Assembly (NCBI GenBank): GCA_015680905.1 | Contig: CM027381.1 | Coordinates: 18,081,501 to 18,145,500 of the forward strand | Length of the DNA stretch: 64,000 bases | Direction: 5' to 3' | Source: Coptis chinensis | Taxonomy: Eukaryota; Streptophyta; Magnoliopsida; Ranunculales; Ranunculaceae | In this document: positions 12,181-24,470 of the stretch, piece after piece | Numbering within the stretch: the first letter of the stretch is position 1 | How the letters are laid out: each line of letters begins with the position of its first letter | Program-made: the position numbers and the translations under genes | The notes under the pieces: model-generated | Databases searched by the model: none | What the model was told of the DNA's origin: nothing | Seen by the model: the letters and a program-made list of their open reading frames with translations, nothing else

Positions 12181-12465
12181 GGATTGTGTATATATATGTA
12201 TAATTATATGTTGTATTTTAGGGCTACTCACACTAGCATTTTTATAATGCTGACCTGATTTGTATGTTTGCTTATCGGGTGTGTTCATTAAATGAACATA
12301 GTTGATAAGTCTTGACAGGTTTCATGTTGAAGAAGGTTGGTTGCTGCTTGTGGTTTGCGTTAGCGTCGCATTTCAAGATAGGCTTTGTTTTCCTTTGAGG
12401 TGATATAGATTTTCAGTTGAGATAAAGTTATTTGCATTTTCATTTGTTAATTTTTGTAATGAAGA

Positions 12466-12723
12466 AGACAAGGACAAGGTACCTATAACAATCAGAACAG
12501 AGCATTGGTTCCATCCCAGTTTAACCAGAACTATCAAAACCAACCTATCAACAACCAAAGAGACCTAGTTCCCGTTACACCATCAACTAGTGTCCAAACA
12601 GATAAGCCCACCGAATTAATGTTATCAGTCATGCAACAGCAAACCCAAATCCTAGCATCCCTGCAACAATCTCTGAACTTGTTAGCCCAAGAGCGAAACC
12701 ATGAAAGTTCATTTCCAGGATAA
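12466..12723 (+). mobile_element. Gag C-terminal part of the forward Athila
   Basis: A short Gln/Asn-rich reading frame contains 'NNQRDLVPVT', the same block that ends the reverse-strand gag at 5.5 kb ('NNQREIVPVT'). A Gln-rich 'VMQQQTQILASLQQSL' helix follows. It marks the end of Athila Gag. Confidence 0.75.
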
Positions 12724-13049
12724 AAAGTTCAAAACCTTCCAACCCAAGAGATTAAGGCAGTCACAACGTTGCGATCTGGCAAAACTGTTGACAACAAGGT
12801 AGTCTTACCAGAAGACCCTACCCTATAGAGGTAACCATTCCAATACCATAACTGGAAATTGCAAACCAAATACCTCCACACATCCCTAGCAATGTTCCAG
12901 TCTCTACACCATCAATTATTCCACCTAACCCAGTTAGACAATACAAACCAAAGACACTTTTTCCAGCTTGCCTAATGACACTGAAGGAGGATGAAAATTT
13001 TGATGAAATCAGATAAACATTCAAAAGCCTGACCATAAATCTGTCATTT

Positions 13050-13693
13050 CTTGATGCCATCAAACATTTACCCAAGCATGCCAAATTTCTTAAGGATATG
13101 TGCACCAACAAAAGAAAAAGTAACATTCCAAAAGATGCCTTCCTTACAGAACAATTTCCATCCCTACAGAGACCAACAGAATTGTAAAATACAAAGATCT
13201 TGGTCGTCCTACCATCCCTTGCACTATAAGAGACAAGTACACTGCAACTGCCTTGCTCGATCTTGGAGCAAGTGTTAACCTTTTTCCATACTACCTCTTT
13301 AAACAACTTGGTTTTCACGAGCTTACACCTACCACCATGACATTGCAACTAGCCGACCGATCTATCAAATACCCAAAAGGAGTGGTTGAAAATGTGCTTG
13401 TCAAGATTAAGGATTCTTACTACCCAGTTGATTTTGTCATCCTCGACACCGAAATTGCTCATGATGCCATACCCATCATTCTAGGGCGCCCATTCTTGGC
13501 AACTGCCAACGCCCTCATAAATTACCGTAATGGATCTATGACCATGTCTTTCAGGAATCTCTCAGTAGAAGTTAATGTTTTCAAGATGATGCAACAGCAG
13601 ATGGAAGAAAAGTTGGATGATGAAGTTAGTATAATAAACAGTGTAGTGCAAGAGTACTGTGACCAGACTTTCCCAGAAAATGAGGTGTATTAG
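13050..13693 (+). mobile_element. Protease region of the forward Athila
   Basis: The frame at 13253-13693 begins at the retropepsin box 'LDLGASVNLFPYYLF', the Athila version of the aspartic protease active site. It continues with 'VDFVILDTE' and 'PIILGRPFLATANALI'. Just upstream is the 'FLDAIKHLPKHAKFLKDMC' block that precedes protease in Athila. It would process Gag-Pol. Confidence 0.8.
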
Positions 13694-13825
13694 TTCTAAT
13701 CCTTCAGAGATTCAGAGTTCGATATGGATCAGTATAAAGAAGATACCTCGGTAGCTTTGGAATCAATTCCCTTATGCACTTCAGATAATGAGTTACTTAA
13801 ATAGAAAGAGACATCACCAGCCCAG

Positions 13826-15513
13826 GTGTTTTTAATAGAAGAACAGGATCCTGTAGAGACATTGTTACCCACAACACCTACTCCTGCTCTTAAACCTCTC
13901 CCTCTTGACCTAAAATATATCTATCTTGATACAGATGGTACACATCCCATCATCATTTCATCCCAGTTGTCAAAAGAGGAAGAGGAGCGCTTGATAAGAG
14001 TGATTCAAAAACACCGTTCTGCCATTGGTTGGTCTCTTGATAATATAAAGGGAGTTGATCCAAAGATTTGCACCCACCGGATTCACCTAGAAGATAATGC
14101 AAAGACCTCTAGAGAACCACAGCATCGGTTAAATCCAGATATGAAAAAGGTAGTAAGGGCAGAGATCCTGAGATTACTGGATGCTAGAAATCATTTACCC
14201 ATATCTGACGATGAATGGGTCAGCCCTATTCATGTGGTGCCAAAGAAATCTGGGATTATTATTGTCCGTAACGAGGAAGGAGAGTTAATACCAACACGTG
14301 TTCCTATCATATGGAGGATTTGTATTGATTATCGGAAGCTGAATGCCGTCACCAGGAAAGATCATTTTCCTCTGTCATTTGTAGATCAGATGCTTGAATG
14401 TTTAGCAGGGCATGTTTATTACTGCTTCTTGGATGGGTATTTAGGGTACTTTTAGTTTTTAATTGATGAATCAAATCAAGAAAAGACTACCTTCACTTGC
14501 CTTTTTGGAACATATGCATATGCACGTATGCCCTTCGGTCTCTACAATGCACCTGCCACATTTTAACACTGCATGCTACACATTTTTAGTGATATGGTGG
14601 AGAGATTCATGGAAGTGTTTATGGATGATTTTTCCCACTATAAAGATTCTTTCAACGATTGCTTATCCAACCTATCCAAAGTATTGGCGCGTTGTCAGGA
14701 AAAGAATCTAGTCCTTAATTGGGAGAAGTGTCACTTCATGGTACAAAAGAGAATAGTGTTAAATCACATTATGTCTAAAAATGGTATAGAAGTAGATAAA
14801 GCTAAAATAGACAAAATTTCTACTCTACCTATTCCACAGAACATCCATGACATACGAGCCTTTCTAGGCCATATTGGATTTTATAGAAGATTCATCCAAG
14901 ATTTCTCGAAAATTGCTAAACCTTTAACTAACTTTCTTATAAAAGATGCACCCTTTGAGTTTAACTCGGAATGCATGCAAACTTTCAAAAAGTTGAAAAC
15001 CACCTTAATAACTGCACCTATAATCCAACCTCCTAATTGGTCTAAACCGTTTAAGCTCATGTGTGATGCTAGCGACTACGCTGTTGGCACTATTCTTGGT
15101 CAAAAACATGATAAGGGATCTACAGTTTTTTACTATGCAAGTAAAACTCTAAATGAGGCTCAATGGAATTATAGGACCACTAAAAAGGAATTCTTAGCCA
15201 TTGTCTATGCTTTAGATAAATTTTGTACATATTTAATAGGTTCAAAACCTTAATCTACACTGATCATGCAACACTTAGGTACCTTCTCGCAAAGAAGGAT
15301 GCTGAGCAGAGTTTGATTCGATGGATTCTCCTCTTACAAGAATTCACCTTGGAGATAAAAGATAAAAAAGGAGTTGAAAACATAGTGGCTGACCACCTGT
15401 TTAGGTTAACTGATGATAGTGACGGTGATTCCGAACAAATTTTAGATTCTTTTCCTGATGAGCACCTTTACGCGATCCTCTCTGCACCCTGGTATGCTGA
15501 TATTGTGAATTAG
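13826..15513 (+). mobile_element. Reverse transcriptase and RNase H of the forward Athila
   Basis: RT blocks run in order: 'VSPIHVVPKKSG', 'RICIDYRKLNA', 'YYCFLDGYLGYF', 'FMDDFSHY' and 'DIRAFLGHIGFYRRFI'. RNase H follows from about 15040 ('[16 protein letters not shown]' and, later, '[16 protein letters not shown]'). The set is standard for Athila. The region is split by several breaks and is inactive. Confidence 0.85.
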
Positions 15514-15559
15514 CTGGTGACTGAAGAGACTCCGCCATTGTGGAATAGAAATCAAAGGA

Positions 15560-16777
15560 AGAAGTTCCTTGCTCAAGTAAAGTACTATCATTGGGATGAA
15601 TCGTATCTTTTCAAGTATTGCCCAAATCAGATCATCCAACGTTACATTCTATAATGGGAACAATCTACAGTTCTTTCCTTCTTCCATGAGCAGGCTTGTG
15701 GAGGGCAGTTTAGTGCCAATAAAACTGCTGCTAAGATCGTACAATGTGGATTCTACTGGTCAACACTCTTTCATGATGCATTTCTTCATTGCAAGGCATG
15801 TGCCCGTTACCAACATCTCGATCGTATTTTTGCACGTAACATGATGCACTTAAATCCCATTCTCATAGTGGAGATTTTTTACATCTGGGGCATCGATTTC
15901 ATGAGACCCTTCCCAACTTCTAATGGTTTCATTTACATCCTAGTAGCCGTAGACTATGTATCTAAATGGATTGAGGCCATACCATGTCGTAACAATGATA
16001 ACAAAACAGTCATCGAGTTCATAAAAAAAAAATCAAGGTTTGGTGTCCCAAAAGCCATCATCAATGATGGTGGATCACATTTTTGCAATAGAGTTTTTGA
16101 GCATATCATGAAAAAATATGGAGTGACCCACAAGGTTGCAACTCCATACCATCCTCAAACAAGTGGTCAAGTTGAAGTCTCTAATCGAGAGATTAAACGT
16201 ATCTTGGAGAAAATAGTTAATCCAAATAGGAAAGACTGGTCTCTCCGTCTAAACGATGGGCATACAGAACCGCTTTTAAAACACCTATAGGGATGTCCCC
16301 CTATAGGCTTGTCTTTGGAAAACCTTGTCATCTGCTAGTTGAACTAGAGCATCGTGCCCTATGGGCAATAAAAACCCTTAATTATAATCTCGATGCGGCA
16401 GGTGAAAAGCGTAAACTGCAGATAAACGAGCTCGAAGAGATTTGAAACGATGCTTATGATGACCTTTCAAAAGATTACAAAACCAACATGAAAAGGATTC
16501 ATGACAAGCATATTTTACGACAACATTTCGAAGTTGGTCAAAAAGTTTTTCTTTAATTTATAACTCTAGATTGCATCTGTTTATAGGAAAACTGAATACT
16601 CGATGGACTGGTCCTTTTAATATAACTGAAGTCACCTCTTATGGGACTATTACTTTAAAAAATCATTTGGACAACAGTATAATTAAAGTCAATGGTCAGC
16701 GCCTCAAGCATTTTCAAAAGTTACGGTCTACGGATGTCGAAGAAATCCTTCTCCAAGATCCCATCTACGAGGATTGA
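15560..16777 (+). mobile_element. Integrase region of the forward Athila
   Basis: The integrase core is visible in '[10 protein letters not shown]', '[12 protein letters not shown]', '[10 protein letters not shown]' and '[17 protein letters not shown]'. The C-terminal 'TRWTGPFNITEV' block ends the polyprotein near 16777. The zinc-binding N-terminus is partly visible near 15780-15840. Several breaks. Confidence 0.8.
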
Positions 16778-17767
16778 ATCCTCATTTATGATGTATTCCT
16801 TTCCTTTCCATTCCATCTTTCGCTTTAAGGGGGATACATCAATAAGGTAACCGGACCTCTCCACTTTGAGGGTGTGGTTGTAAGTGTTGGAGCCTTAGTA
16901 CACAGTATATCTTGCATATTCTTTGTAAAACATTTTTTACTCATCGTTGGAGTAAGTGTGAACATGTGGAGCGAGTATAAAATTTTTCTTTTCTTTATTT
17001 TATACTTCTTTTTCAAAAATGTTTGGCTTCTTTGTGCTATTAATGATAGATTCTCGATACATCAATAATTTAGTGATTGTTTTCAAAACGGGTAATAGAT
17101 TTTACACAGACCAACCCCTAGAACTACGCAATCTAGGGGCGGTTTGAGATCAACTTTGCTTACTAAGGGTCGTCTATATCACCGAGCTATTCATCCAGGT
17201 CAGGACATTCCATGTCTTGCGCAGTAAATCTCCCAACTCGTGTAGTTGAAGCTCTGTCTGTCTAGATTGGGTTCGACATAGAGCCGACATGAAAGTTGCC
17301 TAAGATTATCTGTTATAATTTGTTTAAAAGTAGTAACATCTAGAATCACAACTGTTGAGTATGAGTTTCTTAAAACATCTCTCCATAGTTTTCAAAACCA
17401 GAAGATATAAAAAATGAAAGTTATACGTCCGAAGTAACCAAAATGATACAGGATTAACGTATAATTTTATCTTCTTGGCAAAACCTCTATTTAGATAGAG
17501 ATATATTTTGAATGGAAAAAAAAAAAAAAAAAAAAAGCCGAGGCGTCTCCAAACGAGAATTAAACAAATAGAGTAACCCAAAGTGATAATGTTCTCTATT
17601 TAATTCTATCTTTTTCCTCCACCTCTCTATTTTGTCTTGAGAATCTGACATTAAAAAACTCAAAAACTTCCAAAAATTTCAAAAATTTCCTTTCTTAAAA
17701 ATCTTTCCCCTCTCATTTAAATCTTTTCCCCTGCTAATATCTCTCATTTCATAAAAAGTTTTCAAAA
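16778..17767 (+). mobile_element. Noncoding spacer behind integrase, forward Athila
   Basis: No gene is visible. The stretch around 17250-17310 (GATTGGGTTCG, then GAGCCGACATGAAAGTTGCC) has a close counterpart at 51014-51052 in the other Athila, so this is shared element sequence rather than host DNA. Confidence 0.6.
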
Positions 17768-18066
17768 ATGTCTTCTGTAGCAAACAAAAACCCTCCACCT
17801 AGCAAAACTAGATGAATCAATTTCAATGATCGTGTGCAAGCACTTTCTAGAGAACTGCAGCTTAAGATATGAACACATATACCGAAAATCATTCCTAGTT
17901 TAGGTAAGAGTTCATACGCACGTAAGAGACGAGCTAAGAAAGAAAGCTAGTGCTTGAATTGTCAAAAACCAACTTGCCCCGGTCTTCAACCTCATAATAA
18001 TTCTGTTTACAAAGTCTACATGTGTTATTCCCCAGTGCATTACACTCGGTCTAATAAAGTAATCCA
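17768..18066 (+). pseudogene. Small Cys-rich ORF region behind integrase, forward Athila
   Basis: A region starting ATG-TCT-TCT parallels the 100-residue frame at 50266-50568 in the second Athila. Shared marks are the start 'MSSV', a basic 'ARKRRAK' stretch and 'CLNCQKPTCPG' (here from 17951; 'CMNCQTPFCPG' from 50464 there). The paired Cys suggest a small metal-binding or nucleic-acid-binding protein. I do not recognise the family. This copy is broken. Confidence 0.5.
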
Positions 18067-18727
18067 GCCATCTAGGTGGGATTGACTCAAGTTTTCAAAA
18101 ACTTCCATGTCTTGGGGATCTGACTTTAAACAACCCACCTTTTTAAAAATTTCTGTCAACTTATTCAAAACCCAAAAAAATTAATTAAAATTTTCTTTAT
18201 ATTATCTGTACATATTTTTCTACAGTTCCTGTACAGTTCTTTCCATCATCTGTTTCTCATCTACTTTTGGATGTGAGTGTATCATATACCGTTACGTTGC
18301 ATTTTTTATGTTGATCGTTTTGGTATCTCACGAGTCAAGATCGGACTAGTAACGAAGCTTGGATCGGCTCTAGAAGTTGGCAAGGCACTAAGGACAAGAT
18401 CGGAATTTCCTAATTCATTTAGACTTGGGCCAAAATTTTAATTTCTTAAAAGAGGCACGTGCCATCAAACCCTTAACCCCACGCGATCGCCCCTTCCTTT
18501 CTTCTCCATCCCAAAATTTCCCAACCCTAGCTAACCCTAGCTTCCTTTCTTTCTCCATCCCAAAAATTTCCTCTACTAGCTTGCGTTAACCCTACTCTAC
18601 TCTTACTCACGACCTCAACACACCACCATACAATTTTTTCACAACCTTCCCCATTTTCAACCCCCATTCCAACTCAAAACCCTAATTTTTCAAATCCCTA
18701 CTCTAAATAGCTCGAATTCTCAAAATC

Positions 18728-19850
18728 GTGCCGGAGCAAAATTTTCATGACCTCTTGTATTCCGATCTGTTTGAAGTGCACTTCAGGGCTGAGATCAGAA
18801 AAAGAGGATGGGAACCTTTGGTTTTGTTGGAAGGTGTTGTATATTCTCCCTCTCTTACTCTTTCATTTTATAATTACATGATTAGAGGGGAGGATGACCG
18901 CATTACGGTTGATAAGGATGGCCGCTCGTTGGAGCTCACCAAGGAGGTGGTGAGTGGTGTTCTTGAGATTCCTCTAAAAGTCTATGTTCAGACAAAACAG
19001 TCCCCAAACATGATGATGGTAAAGACGCTTCTCTCAAGAAGGGGGGGGGGTTGGGGGTTAAAAACCACAAGTCTCACTGCGCTTATCAGAGTTCGCTAAG
19101 AATGAACCATCTAGCAGTATCTCAGTGGACAGCATACAACCTGCTAAGCTCGGCCAAGCCTTCGGATATAGGTAAGGCGATATGCTTCATATTTTATGGA
19201 TTCTTCAGGAGCAGAAGAACAATTTTTGCATCGTCTCCTTTATCTTCGAGCAACTCTGCAAAATGAAGAAGACTTCTGCCCCTCTACCAGTGTTGGTCAC
19301 CAAGATAGACGCCCTAGTGGAGGTTAAGGACGCTACCATAGGTCCTATCTATGTCCACTATGTCCAGAAGTCATGGCTTCCACCTGAAGCCAGAGCCACT
19401 GAGCAAGCACGCCCGATTGAGAAGGTGGATTACTTCGCTGAAGATGCCACTCGGCAGTTCACTCAACCCATGGATGGAACTCACTTCCTCCATGGAGGCC
19501 AGAGGATTTTGCACTCATATCTCCACCACCTCAGGGAAACTCAGGGTAATATTATAGCGAACAGCAGAATATCAGAGCGGAACAGATACCCTTAGAGAGG
19601 AGTAGCAATCCTTCCAGTAGGAGCAGCGACGTTTTCAATGCAGTGTCACTAGAACACTACAGAGCATCAAAGATGCGCTCTCGCATAGTGATAGACATGA
19701 CAGGCCTCATAGTTAGCAAGGAGAATGATCTTCTAGACGTCGAGACAAGTCACGCACGGATTCTGACTAGGATTCCTAGTGTTCGTATAGTTGGATCTAT
19801 TTATTTTTATGTTTCTTTTTCACGTGTATGACGTAGTATAAGTTTAACTT
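18728..19850 (+). pseudogene. 'Putative plant transposon protein' type ORF, forward Athila
   Basis: Frames at 18728-19099 and 19182-19595 show the pattern of plant proteins annotated 'putative plant transposon protein': 'KRGWEPLV' near the start, 'VYSPSLTLSFYNYM', and 'RSLELTKEVVSGVLEIPL', the part that recognises nothing known but is strongly conserved. Related ORFs occur at 53665-54420 and 55090-56073. Such ORFs often sit behind Athila integrase, where an env-like gene has been proposed; the function is unknown. Broken. Confidence 0.6.
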
Positions 19851-19859
19851 TATGTTTAA

Positions 19860-21859
19860 TATTATATGCTTGTTTTATTTTAATTTGTTTTTCTTATGGA
19901 ATTTGGTTTATAAGTAGAAGGTAAAACAGATACTTCATGCCAAAATTTTCCATTTTTTCTTTCATGCATATTTTCAAAAATATAAAAACCCAAAAAGATT
20001 TTATAGTAGAATAAATCTCCCTAGTATAATAAACCCTGTATTTCTCGTTCAATATCATACAACCCACACCCCAAACTTATTTGGGGGTGGCGTATTTTCA
20101 TCATGAAGAACAGAATACAGGTCTATGGTCGTTTTTGCTCATGTTTCTATGGTAATCTATTTCCTTATATCTTCATATTTTGTGGACAAGCATAGTTCTA
20201 TCATAGAGTTGGTATAGTAACATTTTGCAAAAACTATGTATTTTCTGTATAGTATATAACTATATATAATAATATATTTCTTCCTTTCTAAATTTTTTTT
20301 CGAAAAAGACCAAAAATATTTTTCCGTTTAGTATTAAAAAGTTTTGTTTTCTTTTTCTATGATGAATAAAAAGTTTAGAAGTCTCATTATAGCAATAGAG
20401 TAAGGACTTGTTCTTTGTACTTAGACTAATATACATACAATAGTTTATGTATCTTTTCATGAATGGCATGCATCAGCATTTGTTTGTATATGGCAGTGAG
20501 TTTCCGAAGCCAAGGTTATAACAATTAAGTTCCATATCCCGTGAGAATCTAGCCAAAAGCCTTATCTGAATGATTATTGAGTGATGACACAAAGGATGTC
20601 CGGATAGAAAGACCACACATCCACTTGCTTGATCACCACACCATATCTTGTGAGAGAATTTAGACCCTTTTTGGATCGATATAGCCAAATAAACATTAAA
20701 ACCCCAAAAAGATAGTTTTCCACTAGTTACCTCTCTTAAGCCTTCACCCTTTCTAAAAGCTTTTTTATTCTACTAATAATTCCTAACCCATCACAACATA
20801 CAATAAAAAGCTTACCCAGCTGATGAGTTGAGAACTGGATGGTTATCAGAAAAAGAGAAGAGAAGACCTTGTACAAAAATAGAACAATTATTTGCTTTAA
20901 AAAGAAAAGTAAAGAAAGAGAATAAAAGAAAAGAAAGACCCATCAAAAACGAAAACTCCAAAAATCCAAAGGAGTAAAAAATCGAATCTTCCAAAAGTTT
21001 AAAATCAAAAGGAGACGATATCAAAAACAAAAAGAATCAAAAGCAAAGTTAGAACTCCCAAAATTCAAAATCATAGGGAGTCACAAAGCCAAAGAGCTAA
21101 AAGAATGTATCACAATTCGGAAGCAAAAGAACAAAACGAGGTTCTTCTCTGGTTATAAGTATCATGAAGACCCAGTTTCTCATTTTATCAAATTTTGTTT
21201 TTCCCTTCCTTTTTCTTTCTAAACCATCACCCTAGCCCTGTAACTCCTAATAAAAGACCTCTAGCTCGATTAAAAATATGATGGTGTGATAGTAAGTGGC
21301 AAGCGTGATCAATCAATCCCGGTTTCTTTGGACATCATTTGAGTATGCGAGGAATATAAGTGCCCACTGCACTTGAGAGAACGAGCCATGAGTGAATCTA
21401 TCAGAGAGTTGTGATTGCAATACACCCCTGTGAGAACCCAATTTAAGGAAGCTCTCCAAAAGCCTTAGAAACAACTATGCTTTTACATTTCATTACTCAT
21501 GTTTTGTATAATTATCTTTAGATGCTTAAATTATTGTTCATATGTTATTCTGAGTTCAAATGAGCTTGTCCTTATTCACCGCTAAATGAGATGTTTGAAC
21601 TTCTTAGAATAAATAAGGAAACAATGCCCTTTGTACTAAATAGAAGAAGTTTGTGAGTACCTTTACTGGAAAACTCTCACGAGGCTTAAAGCTCATCCAC
21701 TAGGGAATTCCTAGTGGTTTAAGGCCTTGTTGCATATGATCAATGCAATTGCACTCTACGAAACGAGATTAGTATAACGTATAATAAATCACTCATTTGT
21801 GATCTTAGTTTTTTCTCTCATCCTTGCTTGAGGACAAACAAGATGCTATTTAGGGGTGG
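19860..21859 (+). mobile_element. 3' noncoding block and purine tract of the forward Athila
   Basis: No gene in about 2 kb. Two parts match the second Athila closely: 20460-20700 with 56480-56730, and 21650-21860 with 57565-57776. The second part includes the shared GGAAAACTCTCACGAGGCT and CCACTAGGGAATTCCTAGTGG (itself an inverted repeat). It ends in GCTTGAGGACAAACAAG and a purine-rich TAGGGGTGG at 21851-21859, which would prime plus-strand DNA synthesis. Confidence 0.65.
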
Positions 21860-22702
21860 TGATCAGCTCCCAAATGTGAGTTTTATTACTTGTATATTGC
21901 TGCATTACAGTCCCTCTTACGCTTGACGAAAAGACAACTCATAGCTTTTATTGCATTTTTCAAGTTAAGGAGTATTTCAGACCACTTACCATAAAAGCTA
22001 TGTCTTAACACCAAAATGAGCCTTAATCACGCTTATTATGAAGATCAGTAGCTGCTGTGGAAAAGTGCTGAAAAAGCCAAAGTCAACCGATCAAAGTCAA
22101 TAGTCAAGTCAACAATCAAAGGACTCAAATTAGAGGACCAAAGATGGAGGCCCTTATCTTAAATTATAAAGACTTATCCCTAAACCTATCTTGGTCAAGA
22201 AAGCACCTATAAAGCAAAAGCAAAAGTGAAAGGGGTGAGGTGTCTTGTTTAGAATGGATGAGGGCAAATTTGTAAATGGCAAAAGTAGGGGTATATAAAC
22301 AAAAAGCAAAGAAGAGAGAACTCATCTATTGTCTTAGGATCCAAATCATTTGGTTTGTTTATTTTCTTGTCTTGTTTTTAATTTCTTATTATTTCATTTC
22401 CTTTATTTCAATCAACTTGTTATTTCATTTATTTTATTTCAATCAACTTGTTACTTGTTCTTTGTTTCAATCTTCATCTTGTTTGCTTGTTTCATTTCAA
22501 TGTTTTAATCAATCTCCTTTCATGTTTTAAAGTCATTTTAATCTACAATCAAAGATTTCAAGTTCCTTAGCTTAGAACCATTCTAAGATTAAAGAGTCTA
22601 CATTTCTTCTTTTATCTCCCTCACTCAAACTCTAAACAATTTAGGATAAACTTCAACTTCTATCTAAACTCTTTTGAAGTATACTTCCACCAATTAATAC
22701 TA
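21860..22702 (+). repeat. 3' LTR (left part) of the forward Athila
   Basis: It starts TGATCAGCTCCCAAATG directly after the purine tract. A TATA box (GGTATATAAAC, near 22290) followed by a C/T-rich leader fits an LTR promoter. Several GTCAA motifs lie at 22079-22125. The LTR is interrupted at about 22703 by a Ty1/copia fragment; whether it resumes at 24170-24470 is not clear. Confidence 0.6.
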
Positions 22703-24165
22703 AAGCTTCAATGGGATATTACACAGTTAGATGTTTCAAATGCCTTTTTGCATGGTACTCTCCAAGAAGATGTTTACATGGTGCAACCTCAAGGGTTTAT
22801 GGATTTAGACAGACCAAACTATGTTTGTAAGTTACAAAAGTCTCTCTATGCGTTAAAACAAGTTCCACAAGCTTGGTATGAATCTTTGGTTCAAGTTCTT
22901 CTCTCTTTAGGATATTATCTTCCCAAAGCTGACCCCTCTTTATTTGTGAGATGCATGGATAATACTATCACTTACATTTGTGTGTATGTTGATGATATAC
23001 TAATCACAGAGAATTCTATTCTCTATTGTAAATCTCTCATTCAGTAGCTAAGCAACAATTTTGCCATGAAGGACCTTGGCTCTCTTCACTTTTTCCTAGG
23101 CATGGAAGTTATTAAGAGGAATTCAGGTGGTCTTTTTCTATCTCAGACAAAGTATACATATGACTTGTTACTTAAAGCTAAGATGTTAGATACTAAAGCT
23201 TATCCTACTAGCTCCATGTTCTACCACAATCAAACTTGATTCTCACAGTGGTGAACCTTTGGAAGAATCTACAGAGTACAGGTCTCTTGTTGGTGCTTTG
23301 CAATACTTAACTTCGACTCGACCTGACATTTCTTTCTATGTCAGTGAAGTATGTCAATTTATGCAGGCTCCTACTTCTAATCACATGACAACAATTAAAA
23401 GAATTCTTAGATACCTCAAAGGAACTATTACTAAAGGTTTTCATTTCACTAAGGGGAGTTAAGTTATAACAACCTTCTCTGATGCTGATTAGGCTGGCTA
23501 TCCTACAGATTGAAGGTCAACAATTGGCTTCTGCTGCATATATCATGGTTCTAATCTGATTTCTTGGTGTGTCAAGAAACAAACCACTATTGCATGATTA
23601 AGTACTGAATCCGAATACAGACGCTTAGCATACACAACTGTTGAAATCAATTGGATCTACATTCTTCACAAAGATCTTCATCTCCCTCTCATCAAACCTC
23701 CACTACTTTGGTGTGACAATATATCAGCAATCTCTCTTTCAAATAATCTAGTTTATCATGCCAGGGCAAAACATTTGGAGGTAGACTATCATTATGTTTG
23801 AGAATTTGTCAAAAACAAACTTTTGGAAATTTACTATGTGTGCACTGCAAATCAAATTACTGATGTTTTCACAAAAGGTTTCTTCCTCTCACATATTCCT
23901 CACTTCTATCAGTGGTGAGTGACTCTCCCTTCAACTTGAGAGAGGGTATTGGGGTAACTGAAGATTGAAGCTTAATATACAGGACAGACGGACAGATATT
24001 AAATATAGAGTTGTAACTAATCGATCTGCCTAGTCAGCTCTATTAGATTGGTTTTGTAACTAACTCTGTTTGATTAGTCAGCACTATTATATACTTGTCA
24101 TGTAATAGAGAATGAACAAGTAAGTTTCATTTTTAGTAATTCAATTCTATTAAAGTTTTTTGTCC
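22703..24165 (+). mobile_element. Ty1/copia 3' fragment: RT, RNase H and 3' end, fossil
   Basis: It begins inside RT at 'LDVSNAFLHGTL', continues with 'CKLQKSLYALKQVPQAWYE' and the active-site 'YVDDIL', and then RNase H ('SEYRRLAYTT', 'HLEVDYHYV'). The tail reads GAGAGAGGGTATTGGGG, a purine-rich tract, followed by about 215 bp that could be an LTR or transcript end. Upstream copia domains are missing, so it is 5'-truncated. Several breaks. Confidence 0.8.
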
Positions 24166-24470
24166 TTCTTCTTCAATAAATCTTTAGTTTGATATTTATT
24201 TAAGTTAAAGACCTAATTCTTCTTAATTCTTTTGAACTTGAGAAATCATTGGGAATTCAAGGTTGATTTCATAGGAACTTAAATAGTAATTAAAGAACAA
24301 ATTCTTTTTAGTTCTTTTAAACTTGAGTTACCAGAAATTCGATTTAGGAGTTTTTTTTTCCGTTTCTTAAGTATTTAGGAGTTCTTGATTAAATGGTAGC
24401 TAGTCGAGATATATTTAATTCATTTAACAATAATTCATATCGGTGCATGAGTTTGAGAAAATTTTTTATC
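24166..24470. other. Gene-free A+T-rich spacer
   Basis: No gene or clear repeat structure. It may be the end of the interrupted Athila LTR, but I see no matching copy in the window to prove it. Confidence 0.35.

Larger units (their letters stand above)
9341..12465 (+). repeat. Long stand-alone LTR, Tekay/Del-like (Ty3/gypsy)
   Basis: The left end TGTAACGCCCGTATTT is typical of Tekay/Del LTRs. No gag-pol of that lineage adjoins it, and at about 12465 the sequence switches directly into Athila gag, so this looks like a solo or truncated LTR of about 3.1 kb. Inside are a promoter-like zone near 9480-9630, a cluster of TTGAC motifs (10605-10743), duplicated blocks and three copies of a short motif near the right end. 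The right edge is inferred from where Athila coding begins; I could not confirm a matching ACA end or target duplication. Reverse-strand frames here (for example 11085-11534) have no recognisable product. Confidence 0.55.
12466..22702 (+). mobile_element. Athila (Ty3/gypsy) element, forward strand, fossil, 5' end missing
   Basis: In order: gag tail, protease, RT, RNase H, integrase, a small Cys-rich ORF, a 'putative plant transposon protein' ORF, a 3' noncoding block, a purine-rich tract and the start of a 3' LTR. Protease and RT match the other Athila copy at 42.6-59.3 kb. The 5' LTR and the front of gag are absent; the sequence joins the long Tekay-type LTR at about 12465. About ten or more breaks in coding parts point to an old copy. 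A Ty1/copia fragment interrupts its 3' LTR at about 22703. Confidence 0.85.

Noticed and set aside
12818-13348. 176-residue reverse-strand frame
   Set aside because: Antisense shadow of the Athila pre-protease and protease region.
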